From contig QHVI01000013.1 of assembly GCA_003223515.1 (NCBI GenBank), positions 1-64,000 of the forward strand: a DNA stretch of 64,000 nucleotides. Direction: 5' to 3'. Position numbers and translations under genes: made by a program. The stretch is from Candidatus Angelobacter sp. Gp1-AA117 (GTDB lineage Bacteria; Acidobacteriota; Terriglobia; Terriglobales; Acidobacteriaceae). The notes beneath the pieces are model-generated. The model did no database searches, was not told the origin of the DNA, and worked only from the letters and a program-made list of their open reading frames with translations. This document shows, one piece after another, positions 8,530 through 16,070 of this stretch (positions are counted from its first letter, which is position 1; the number at the start of each line of letters is the position of its first letter).

Positions 8530-9885
8530 TCAATGTAACCGTACCGGCTGGGGATGGAAGACCAGTCCGATGGTCAGCAAGTGCCGCGTAGGATAAGCCA
8601 CGCTGGCGCCCACAGTCTGCGAGCCCTGCACCTGGACGCCGTAGCTGATGAACCCATCCATGTTGCGGCCAAGGTTGCGGTCAAGCTTCACGATGGCATA
8701 GAGCGCGTTATAGCTCTGCTGCAGCGCAGCAGGGAATGATTCGATCCCGGAAGTGTGCGCGTAAGCCATAGAGAGTGCGCCATGCAAGGCCCGGCCCAGG
8801 CGGCGGTCCGCGCTGATGCTGAACTGGTCCACCAGCGCGCCCACCAGCACACCTGAACCGCTGGTGGTTTGGCGCAGATAGCCAAGATCAATATGCGTCT
8901 TCTTCAGTTGGACATCGAGATCGGCGCTGCCTGCCATAGCGACCCGCAGCCCCGTCCGCTCGCCAGCAATGTTCTGGAAGTCGCGAATCTGAGGTCCGGC
9001 AGAAAGTTTCAGCCCAAAACGCGGGCCCAGGCGGTGCTGGAAGAAAAATTGAATGCTGTGAGTCAACAATTGCGCTTGAGTGTTGTCAAAATCAAACTCG
9101 CTGAAAGAGTAAGAGACCGCCATGGCATCGCGCCGGTTTAACGCATGGTTGTATGCCACTGTCAGGTCAATCTGATTGGTGTTCAGCAGGTTGCGATTGT
9201 CAAAGCTCTGGCGGCTGAAAATGCCGTACATGGTGAGGGATGACAGGCGGCCCAACTGGTAGTCCACTTCAGAGACAGCGGTTTCGTGCATCTGGGTGGT
9301 GGGCTGAGTGAAGACAGTCTGCCCCGGCAAGCCCGCCGAATTCAGCGAGGCATTGGCATCAGGAATAGAGCGAAAGACGTTGAAGCCGAAATTGGATTCC
9401 GGCAGATAGGTGAAGTGGCCGCCCGCCATGAAGTGCCAGCGTCCATGCCAGTAAAGCTGGGTGACGCCAACTTCCTGGTAGTTCTGGCCGAGATTGGCGG
9501 TGTCACCAGTGCTAACGCCTCCCGCATATTGGGTGAGAAACGATGCCTGTCCCCACGTATGCCGGAACTTGACCTGGCCGCCAACCTGGGAAGCATAGCC
9601 AAATTGTGAGCCTTGAGCTGTCTGGCGGGCGCGACTGTCGGCGAAGCCGACAACTTGTCCGGCGAGCGAGAACTCGTCTGTAGTTTCGCTGCCGCCTTCA
9701 GCTTGCAGTCCCGCTAAAGAAGGCATTTGCTGCGAAGCTTTCGTATTTTCCGAATCAGATGTTTTGTCTGTGCCTGGAGTAGTTGCGGCAGACGCAGAAC
9801 TTGCCGGCGCATCGATTCGAGTATCAATCTGCGCCTGCAAAAAGCTGGCTGCAAGCAGTAACGAGATGAAGGTAAGAGTTCTCAT
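8530..9885 (-). CDS. Outer-membrane beta-barrel protein of the EPS operon
   Basis: The 451-residue protein has a signal peptide (MRTLTFISLLLAASFLQAQ), a Ser/Thr/Ala-rich linker to about residue 60, and then alternating amphipathic strands with aromatic girdles (for example FGYASQVGGQVKFRHTWGQA and SYSFSEFDFDNTQAQ) typical of an outer-membrane barrel. In exopolysaccharide operons such proteins often sit with Wza/Wzz components and may assist outer-membrane export. No precise family is recognised. Its ATG at 9883-9885 has AGGAAA upstream. The gene lies between the Wza-like gene (8 bases upstream) and GT2. Confidence 0.7.
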   Translation of the reverse strand: MRTLTFISLLLAASFLQAQIDTRIDAPASSASAATTPGTDKTSDSENTKASQQMPSLAGLQAEGGSETTDEFSLAGQVVGFADSRARQTAQGSQFGYASQVGGQVKFRHTWGQASFLTQYAGGVSTGDTANLGQNYQEVGVTQLYWHGRWHFMAGGHFTYLPESNFGFNVFRSIPDANASLNSAGLPGQTVFTQPTTQMHETAVSEVDYQLGRLSSLTMYGIFSRQSFDNRNLLNTNQIDLTVAYNHALNRRDAMAVSYSFSEFDFDNTQAQLLTHSIQFFFQHRLGPRFGLKLSAGPQIRDFQNIAGERTGLRVAMAGSADLDVQLKKTHIDLGYLRQTTSGSGVLVGALVDQFSISADRRLGRALHGALSMAYAHTSGIESFPAALQQSYNALYAIVKLDRNLGRNMDGFISYGVQVQGSQTVGASVAYPTRHLLTIGLVFHPQPVRLH

Positions 9886-9893
9886 GTTATTTC

Positions 9894-10541
9894 CTACGGA
9901 ACGACAACGGTGTCACCGGGAGCAAGCAGAAGGTCGTCGTCCGTTTGTCCACCTCGGAGGGCGCGTTTGTAGTTGAATGCGATCCTACGGCTCTTGCCCC
10001 CCGGCTCTTTGCGCAAGATGTAGATCTTTTTGGGATTGGCGTATTGCTGAAGGCCTCCGGCACTGGAAAGCGCCTGCAGCACGGTCATGTTTGGCACCAT
10101 GGGAAACACGCCTGCACGCACCACTTCACCCAGCACATAAATGCGTTTGCTGTTGATGGTGGTCACAACTACGGTGACACGCGGATCAGAGACATACTTC
10201 TTCAGCTTTTCGGTAATGGCTTCAGCCAGCCGCATGGGAGTCATGTCGGAGGCCTGGACATCATTCAGCAAGGGCAGCGAAATCTTTCCATCAGGCCGCA
10301 CCGGCACAGTGGGCGCAGATAATTCAGGCTGCCGCCACACAGTAACGCTGAGCACATCTTCAGGGCCGATGGAGTATGTGTTATCGGCATCCATGGCCGG
10401 GGCGCCCGCCGGTGTGCCGGAATCTTTGTGCACGGCGGCCACCGTGACCGGGTGATCGTCTTTGGCCTGCTGTGCCGAAACACCCAGGCAGGCAGCCAGA
10501 AGCAGAATGACGAATACAGCATTTCGATTTTTGAATCTCAT
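9894..10541 (-). CDS. Wza-like polysaccharide export protein (Poly_export + SLBB)
   Basis: The 215-residue protein has a signal peptide ending near VSAQQA. A Poly_export domain follows, starting at YSIGPEDVLSVTVWRQPELS and running through PVRPDGKISLPLLNDVQASD, about residues 55-135. An SLBB-like domain (KRIYVLGEVVRAGVFPM) follows at residues 140-195. This is the small form of the outer-membrane export protein that works with Wzz/Wzc-type proteins to carry exopolysaccharide across the periplasm and outer membrane. There is no clear lipobox cysteine, and the usual C-terminal amphipathic helix is missing or very short, so it may need the neighbouring barrel protein. Confidence 0.88.
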   Translation of the reverse strand: MRFKNRNAVFVILLLAACLGVSAQQAKDDHPVTVAAVHKDSGTPAGAPAMDADNTYSIGPEDVLSVTVWRQPELSAPTVPVRPDGKISLPLLNDVQASDMTPMRLAEAITEKLKKYVSDPRVTVVVTTINSKRIYVLGEVVRAGVFPMVPNMTVLQALSSAGGLQQYANPKKIYILRKEPGGKSRRIAFNYKRALRGGQTDDDLLLAPGDTVVVP

Positions 10542-10554
10542 ATAAGTACTCCAA

Positions 10555-12078
10555 TTAAAGTAATGGCCTGGTCCAGAACAACATCAGCACTTCAACGCCA
10601 CAGGCCACCAGTGCCACAGTGGCAGCTGTTAGCGCCAGCAGCTTGCGGCGGCGCAGAGTTGCTGCTGAATCAATCGCAGGAATTACGGCCAGCAGAGGCA
10701 CTCCCGCTGGCAGAATCTTCAACAATTCCTGTTCACCCTGGACTGTTCTGCTCAGGAGATTTTTGGCAATGGCAGCGAATAGTGACAGGCCCAGCCCACC
10801 CGCAAATGCCATCAACATCAGCAATGGACGATTGGGTTTGAACGGATGTTCGGGTACGGTCGCCGGATCAATGATGGTGAAGCGCTCGCCCTTCTGCCGC
10901 TTCTCCAGTTCGGCAGCCAGTTGAGAAGCCGTGGTCTTTTCCAGCAACGAAGCATAGTCATTGCTGGAAACCTGGTAATTGCGGGAGAGGTCCAGCATCT
11001 CCTGCTGCCTGACGGGAGCGGCATCCATGCGGCCGCGATAGCTGTTCATCTGTGCCTTGATCTGCCTTTGCTCTTCGTTCAAGCGGCTGATCTCACGTTC
11101 AAGCAATGAAAGCTGGACATTGTCAGTATTCCGGGCAATTTCCTGCGGTTTGTCTGCCGGCAACTGTTGCAGGCGCGCATTGACCTGGTCAAGCCGTTTG
11201 CTCAAGCTAACAATGTCTGGAAATTCTGACGTATAAGTCTTTCGCAGTTCAGATAGTTTGTGGTCCAGATCGCGTTTTTCGGCCAGCAGTTGTTGCCGTT
11301 CACTGACAGGCGCTGTGGGCACTCCGGCTGTGCTTGTGCCTGGTTCTCCGGAAAGCAGCATCGTCTTTTGCATATCAAGCCTGTTCAGGGCTTCACGGTT
11401 GGCCTGCAGTGAAGACTGCAATTGCCCCAGCATCTGCAGGTTGGCTGTCTGGTCGTCCGGCATTTCACCGGCGTGGGCAATCTTGAACTGGCTCAGTTTG
11501 CTTTCCTGGTCTTTCAATGATTGCCGGGCGCGGTCCAATTCCGAGCGAAGAAAGTCAGTGGTATCTACCACGATCTGCTCGCGGTTTTTCAGGTTCCATT
11601 CGATAAATCCGGCGGCGAGTTGGTTGGTCACCTGGGCAACGGCTTTGCGGTCAGTACTCCGATAGCTGATCGTGAAAGAGCCCAGCGAGGAGCCACCTTC
11701 TTTGACCTTGAGATCAATGTCTTTCACCATGGCGGCAATGATCTCTTCACGGCTGCGCTTGTTCCGCATTTCAGCATAGAGGCCATATTGATCAATGATC
11801 TGCTGCAACCGGGTTGCGCTGAGCACCTGCTGCGAGATGGTATTCAGCCTGTACCGGGGATCTTCCACCACAGTGGAAGTTACATAGCGGTCGGGAATCT
11901 GCTGCGGATCAACCAAAATGGTGGTGGTCGCCTGGTAATAATCAGGAATCATCGCCACCACATTGAAACCAGCCAGAGTAATCACCAGCGTTCCCAGACA
12001 TATCCACCAGCGATACCTGCGGATGCGTTTCCAGTAGCGAAAAATCTGTTCGAATGGATTTTGCTCTTTGTTGCTCAC
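10555..12078 (-). CDS. Wzz/GumC-type chain-length determinant without kinase domain
   Basis: The 507-residue protein has two membrane helices, one near residues 22-45 (WWICLGTLVITLAGFNVVAM) and one at the very C-terminus. Between them is a long periplasmic coiled-coil region (roughly residues 160-400), and a proline-rich motif PEHPFKPNRPLLMLM precedes the C-terminal cytoplasmic part. It should set chain length and couple polymerisation to export. No Walker A or tyrosine-rich tail follows, so the CpsD/Wzc kinase is absent here and may be encoded elsewhere. The start is GTG at 12076-12078 with AGGTGG upstream. Confidence 0.88.
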   Translation of the reverse strand: MSNKEQNPFEQIFRYWKRIRRYRWWICLGTLVITLAGFNVVAMIPDYYQATTTILVDPQQIPDRYVTSTVVEDPRYRLNTISQQVLSATRLQQIIDQYGLYAEMRNKRSREEIIAAMVKDIDLKVKEGGSSLGSFTISYRSTDRKAVAQVTNQLAAGFIEWNLKNREQIVVDTTDFLRSELDRARQSLKDQESKLSQFKIAHAGEMPDDQTANLQMLGQLQSSLQANREALNRLDMQKTMLLSGEPGTSTAGVPTAPVSERQQLLAEKRDLDHKLSELRKTYTSEFPDIVSLSKRLDQVNARLQQLPADKPQEIARNTDNVQLSLLEREISRLNEEQRQIKAQMNSYRGRMDAAPVRQQEMLDLSRNYQVSSNDYASLLEKTTASQLAAELEKRQKGERFTIIDPATVPEHPFKPNRPLLMLMAFAGGLGLSLFAAIAKNLLSRTVQGEQELLKILPAGVPLLAVIPAIDSAATLRRRKLLALTAATVALVACGVEVLMLFWTRPLL

Positions 12079-12366
12079 CTATCCACCTGTGTTGACGGTT
12101 GTTCAATATCTATGAGGAGCATTTTTGCAGCCACTCGCAACCACTGTTGCGGATGAAAAATAGATAGATCTTCCCTGTTTTCAGCGGCTTGCATCCGCAA
12201 TCGAGGAGTGGGATTGTTGTCCATGCAGCCGCCGGTGAGCAGCACAGCAGAGGGAAGTGAAAACATTTTCACAATGAAGGCAACGAGCTAACCAGAAGAG
12301 CAGACCGGACAACAATCGGCCTGTACTGGAATTGAGGAGGGCCGATGCGGGACAGAAACCCTAAAT

Positions 12367-13806
12367 CTACTTGGCGCCGCGTCCCAGCAAAACCACTTTC
12401 ACGGTTTCGAAGATGATGGAGAAGTCCAGCAATAAGGAGAGATGCTTGATGTAGAAGAGGTCAAATTCAAATTTGATTTTGGCTTCTTCCAGGCTGGCGC
12501 CATATTGATATTTCACCTGCGCCCAGCCTGTGAGTCCCGGACGCACACTGTGCCGCTGATTGAAAAACGGAATTTCACGCTCCAGCAGTTCACAGAAATA
12601 TGGCACTTCGGGCCGTGGACCGACCAGGCTCATCTCTCCGCGAAGAATGTTGAATAACTGCGGCAATTCATCCAGACGAAACTTCCTGATGAAGCCGCCG
12701 ACGCGGGTAATACGCGGATCGCCGTTGGCTGTCCACTTGGGCGTGCCTTGCTCTGAACCCTGGCGCATGGAACGGAACTTGAACATCTGGAAAGTGCGTC
12801 CGCCTAGGCCAATGCGCTCCTGCTTGAAGAGCACCGGAGTGCCGCTTTCCAGAAAAATGGCCAGGGCCGTCAGCAGCATGACTGGCAGGCTGATCAGGAT
12901 CAACACTGTCGAAACCATGATATCTACAGCGCGTTTCACGGAAAGCAGAAGGCGGGATTTATAGAATCCGTCCGAAAGAATCAGCCAGCTTGGCTGCAGT
13001 TGTTCCAGCATGATGCGGCCGGTAATGCGCTCATAAGCAGAGTGGGCGTCCTCAATAGGAAGCCCCTGGAGTTTGAGTTCCGCCAGTTGCTGAATGGGCA
13101 TTACCCCCCGGCGCTCGCCCAGCGAGATTACCACCCGGTCAATCTGCTCGGTCTCCACGATCTCTTCCAACTGCGAAACGCCTCCAAGAATCCCGGGACT
13201 TACCAGCGGTTTAGCGCACGCTTCTCCGCCTTCATCGAGAAAGCCTACTACCTTATATTGCAGTTCAGGGGCACGCATCATCTCGCGGGTAAGCCCAATT
13301 CCCTGCGCTCCAGTGCCCAGAAAGAGCACGCGTTCCACCGGACGGCTAAAGCCTTTGTGCATTTCCATGGTCAGCCGCCATCCAATCATCAAAGCCACAA
13401 GGATGGGTGCAGCCAGAATGAGAATGCCTCGTTCTACGCGGATGGAAGGCAATACGTAATACAAGACGGTCAAACTAAGAAAAGAAACTCCTGTGGACTT
13501 TAATATCCGGGCGAATAGAAAACTGCGTTTGCGGATGGCGCGGAGATCATACAAATCATTGTAGTAAAAGGCCAGCTGGCACACGGCTGTAACACAGATA
13601 AACCGGGGCCACTGTTGCGTAATGTAGTAATGCACAGCGCTGAGGTCGAAAGCGCGCAAGCCAATCGCCAGTACCAGCGCCGTCATGATAAACAGGCTTT
13701 CAGAAGCGACCAGCAGCAGTGTCTTACGATGAATATAATGGCCACCGATCCGGACTAGTGTCTGGCCATAGGTTCGATGAATCAGCTTGAATTCAGATGT
13801 TGCCAT
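12367..13806 (-). CDS. Undecaprenyl-phosphate sugar phosphotransferase (WbaP/ExoY-like)
   Basis: The 479-residue protein has four or five N-terminal membrane segments, a Rossmann-like middle (VLFLGTGAQGIGLTREMMRA, about residues 150-170) and the C-terminal bacterial sugar transferase domain. That domain shows KRAVDIMVSTVLILISLPVM, then FKQERIGLGGRTFQMFKFRS and LSLVGPRPEVPYF-type motifs (here MSLVGPRPEVPYF) with RPGLTGWAQVKYQYG. It transfers a hexose-1-phosphate to undecaprenyl phosphate and so starts the repeat unit. It is the first gene of the operon. I chose ATG 13804-13806; an in-frame TTG at 13890 would add 28 residues with no better ribosome site. Confidence 0.9.
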   Translation of the reverse strand: MATSEFKLIHRTYGQTLVRIGGHYIHRKTLLLVASESLFIMTALVLAIGLRAFDLSAVHYYITQQWPRFICVTAVCQLAFYYNDLYDLRAIRKRSFLFARILKSTGVSFLSLTVLYYVLPSIRVERGILILAAPILVALMIGWRLTMEMHKGFSRPVERVLFLGTGAQGIGLTREMMRAPELQYKVVGFLDEGGEACAKPLVSPGILGGVSQLEEIVETEQIDRVVISLGERRGVMPIQQLAELKLQGLPIEDAHSAYERITGRIMLEQLQPSWLILSDGFYKSRLLLSVKRAVDIMVSTVLILISLPVMLLTALAIFLESGTPVLFKQERIGLGGRTFQMFKFRSMRQGSEQGTPKWTANGDPRITRVGGFIRKFRLDELPQLFNILRGEMSLVGPRPEVPYFCELLEREIPFFNQRHSVRPGLTGWAQVKYQYGASLEEAKIKFEFDLFYIKHLSLLLDFSIIFETVKVVLLGRGAK

Positions 13807-14337
13807 TGCTGAAGCTGCTATATTGCATTCTTTCTGCCAAACAATCTGAATGTGTGGGCCCGTCTTATTTTCGTAGATAGTTAGGTGCAAACAGTCGGAA
13901 GTAGCTGCTTTCTTGTGAAAACCGTTTCACGTCTGCGCTGGAGAGGGGTTTCAGGAGAATGCAAAAGATTGCACCTGCGGCGCTGTGGCAGTCTAGGGAA
14001 TTATCGTAATGTAAGCGACTGAATCCCCACCAGTATTAAAGCCCTGCTGTTTATCTCCTGCGTTTACGTGGCTTAGTGATCAGAAGTCCAATATGGGCAG
14101 AGTGGCAGGGAAAATGCAAAACATCTTACAATCTACCTTCTGTGGACTGCTCCAGAGAAGGCTTGTATGGGCTGTGAATGTCCCGCGTGGTTCGCAGCCG
14201 CGAGCGTCGTCCTCCGCTGCCTTCCCCAGTGCAACATGGCGGACGACGAAGAACAATACCGGCCCAGACCGCTCAACCAGGCTGTTAGGGCCGGTTATTG
14301 CTATCGAATGAATTGTTCCTGTAATTGTGATGGAAAC
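13807..14337. promoter_or_regulatory. Intergenic region upstream of the EPS operon
   Basis: About 530 bases without a convincing gene. It must hold the promoter of the minus-strand exopolysaccharide operon. I could not fix -35/-10 boxes with confidence. A plus-strand open frame at 14093-14311 has no recognisable features and is not accepted as a gene. Confidence 0.4.
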
Positions 14338-14394
14338 ATGCGAATTCTCGTGACTCGCGGGGCTGGATACACAGGAAGCGCGGTTTCCCTGAAC
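14338..14394 (+). pseudogene. N-terminal fragment of an NAD-dependent sugar epimerase
   Basis: The ATG at 14338 opens MRILVTRGAGYTGSAVSL, which matches the first residues of GalE-type epimerases (normally MRILVTGGAGYIGS) including the NAD-binding glycine pattern, here with G-to-R and I-to-T changes. After about 19 residues the similarity ends and the frame runs into recombinase-like sequence. It is a scar of a lost sugar-nucleotide gene next to the polysaccharide operon. Confidence 0.55.
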
Positions 14395-14399
14395 TCAAA

Positions 14400-14730
14400 G
14401 GCGCAGTCCCTACACCCGCGGCTGGCCGATTTCTTGCTCGCTCGGCGGGAGAAAACGCTGTAGACCAAAGAAGATGATTTCGTTTCCCAGCACTCGTCTC
14501 AAAAGTAAGAAGCGTTGCCGGCTTCGATCCTAGTGCAGAAGTATCTCCGTCCCGCCGCAGTGAAGGCAGGAGTACTCGTGAACGGACAGAAGATACGCTT
14601 CGGGTTCCACAACTTCCGCATTCATTGGCTTTGGCTGGTGAAGATGAAAGTGGCTCCAAAAGCTGTTCAGGATTCTTGCGTCAGGCACCCGTCACGACGA
14701 CGCTTTAGCTCTATGCTCAATCGGATATGA
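14400..14730 (+). pseudogene. Decayed C-terminal part of a tyrosine recombinase (integrase)
   Basis: Pieces in shifting frames read LADFLLARREKTL, TKEDDFV, FPSTRLKSKK, ILVQKYLRPAAVKAGVLVNG, then IRFGFHNFR followed by a run resembling WLVKMKVAPKAVQ and a degenerate HPSRRR tail. This is the order seen near the C-terminus of phage-type integrases (HNFRHSxxxWLVxxxxDPKxVQxxLRHS). The conserved HxxR has become HNFRIHWLW, the second catalytic His and Tyr are not recoverable, and stop codons and at least two frameshifts are present. It is therefore inactive. It lies about 150 bases from a tRNA 3'-tail, consistent with an old integration site. Confidence 0.65.
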
Positions 14731-15173
14731 AGTAAAAGCGTGACGCCCAAGACAGGTCCTTGGAGCAGTTTGCTTTGAGACAGAATTCATCGCCTCAGGG
14801 AGCGAATTCAGTGATTATCTTGAGACCCTTAGTTGGGAAAAAATCGGTGAAATCGTGTAACTCCCTTTGGAATGATGGTGGCCAGGGACGGAATCGAAGA
14901 CCAACGGGGGGTATTGATAACACGCAAGTTGTTGATTTTGCGTTCTGCAAGAAGGCTAAAAGGGCCACTCTGCAGGGTCGGCGATGTATCTGCCAGGATA
15001 CTATGATTGCCAAAGACCGTGTGGACAGAACAGAAACGTGCATAACCGATACCATTGCGGAAATCGGCTCTGCGTTCCTTTGCGCACATACGGGCATCAG
15101 TTAAGCCGGAGATCGAGACCAACACCACGGCATAATTGCGATGTTCACGCATCTCAATGCGGGTTTGCAACAT
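14731..15173. other. Intergenic stretch with a tRNA tail and no clear gene
   Basis: Apart from the tRNA 3'-tail at 14876-14898, this stretch shows only short open frames on both strands (for example minus 14829-15173, 114 residues) that lack recognisable motifs or ribosome sites. It probably contains one junction of a former mobile element. Confidence 0.4.
14876..14898 (-). other. tRNA 3'-end fragment, candidate attachment site
   Basis: Read on the minus strand, these 23 bases give a T-loop TTCGATT, the 3' T-stem strand CCGTC, a seven-base acceptor strand CCTGGCC, discriminator A and encoded CCA. That is the exact tail of a bacterial tRNA, most like tRNA-Phe by its acceptor sequence. Upstream on the same strand the 5' T-stem strand does not pair (TGGTC against CCGTC) and no D or anticodon arm follows, so only the tail is present. 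Such tails are left when integrative elements recombine into tRNA genes. The recombinase remnant about 150 bases away supports this, but the assignment is inferential. Confidence 0.55.
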
Positions 15174-15485
15174 TCATGCAACGGCAAAACCGCAACCTGC
15201 TATGACCTCTTTGAGCTTATCTTCCGAAGTAAGATTTTCGTCAAATTCGATGACAACTCTGGCATCAGGATAACTCGCAGCGGCTCGCACCACCCCTCTC
15301 TCGCGGAGCAGTATCACCTCGAGCCCCGTTGCACAGGTAATACACGTGAATCCTTTTACCTGATATGTTACCTTCAGCGTGGGTTTTGGAGAGGCAGTCA
15401 GGTCAAGCCCCGCTTTGACCATTCCAAGTCCAATCGTGGTTCCGGCCATTCCGGTTACTACACTTAAGAACTTCCTTCTATCCAT
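15174..15485 (-). CDS. Small exported HMA (heavy-metal-associated) domain protein
   Basis: The 103-residue protein has an N-terminus resembling a twin-arginine signal (MDRRKFLSVVTGMAG) and then an HMA fold of about 65 residues with the metal site GFTCITCATGLE (CxxC) and the usual beta-alpha-beta ending (LTSEDKLKEVIAGCGF). It probably binds a soft metal ion such as Hg, Cu or Cd outside the cytoplasm, like MerP. The ATG at 15483-15485 has a strong AGGAGGG upstream and lies 9 bases after the stop of the broken binding-protein copy. The two were therefore one operon, which hints that this NitT/TauT-type transporter is linked to metals or metal-organic compounds. Confidence 0.8.
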   Translation of the reverse strand: MDRRKFLSVVTGMAGTTIGLGMVKAGLDLTASPKPTLKVTYQVKGFTCITCATGLEVILLRERGVVRAAASYPDARVVIEFDENLTSEDKLKEVIAGCGFAVA

Positions 15486-15494
15486 GTGGCCCTC

Positions 15495-16004
15495 CTAATT
15501 TGCTTCACTACTTCCAGGTTCATAATTCCATGCTGTTTTGATGGAAGCACGGTCAGCGAAACGAAGATCAACATATTCTCGAATTCGATTTTGGTGTTGA
15601 GCACACCGGTTTCGATCATAAGGTCGCGCACCATAGCGAAGTCCACCTTGCGGGGAGCAAGCGGGTTGTAGACTACGCGGTTCAGCGGATTGGTGAGGGC
15701 TCAACGCAACAATGCAGGATTCTGGTGATAATAGAAGCGTCCCACAAAATCAGCCGCATCCTCACGATACAGCTTGCCTTTTCCAGCCAGAGACCGGAAC
15801 GAGCGATGCCATCAACCAGGATTTGCACCGCCTCCGGCCGCTGGTCAATCATGTCCTGCCGCACCACCAGGACACAGGACATGTAGTCGGGCCAATATTC
15901 CCGCGCATGAACAAGACGCGGCCATAGCCACTCATTTCAGCTTGCGATGGAAACGGCTCTCCCATGGAGAATGCATCGATGGCCTTGGCGGCCAAAGCTC
16001 CAGC
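15495..16004 (-). pseudogene. Broken second copy of the ABC substrate-binding protein
   Basis: The encoded pieces MSCVLVVRQDMIDQRPEAVQ, MVRDLMIETGVLNTKIEFE and EYVDLRFADRASIKTAWNYE match the C-terminal half of the intact binding protein at 18523-19578. They are spread over several frames, with shifts near 15590 and 15700 and at least one upstream. Similarity ends abruptly at 16004, so the N-terminal half is gone. The last 56 bases (15949-16004) are identical to 18980-19035 in the intact copy. The gene is not functional. It is followed by the HMA-domain gene. Confidence 0.85.
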
Positions 16005-16070
16005 CACAAAACAGTTCTCATTCATGCCCAGAACTCCAGAGACACAATCAACCCGCCTTTCAAAGGCTCA

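Noticed and set aside
12075-12272. 65-residue minus frame with a possible lipobox-like LLTGGC, overlapping the Wzz start
   Set aside because: GTG/ATG starts lack a ribosome site, the lipobox is non-standard and no similarity is recognised; more likely leader sequence.
14829-15173. 114-residue minus frame after the HMA gene
   Set aside because: No motifs, no ribosome site, and it contains the antisense of the tRNA tail; treated as a chance frame.
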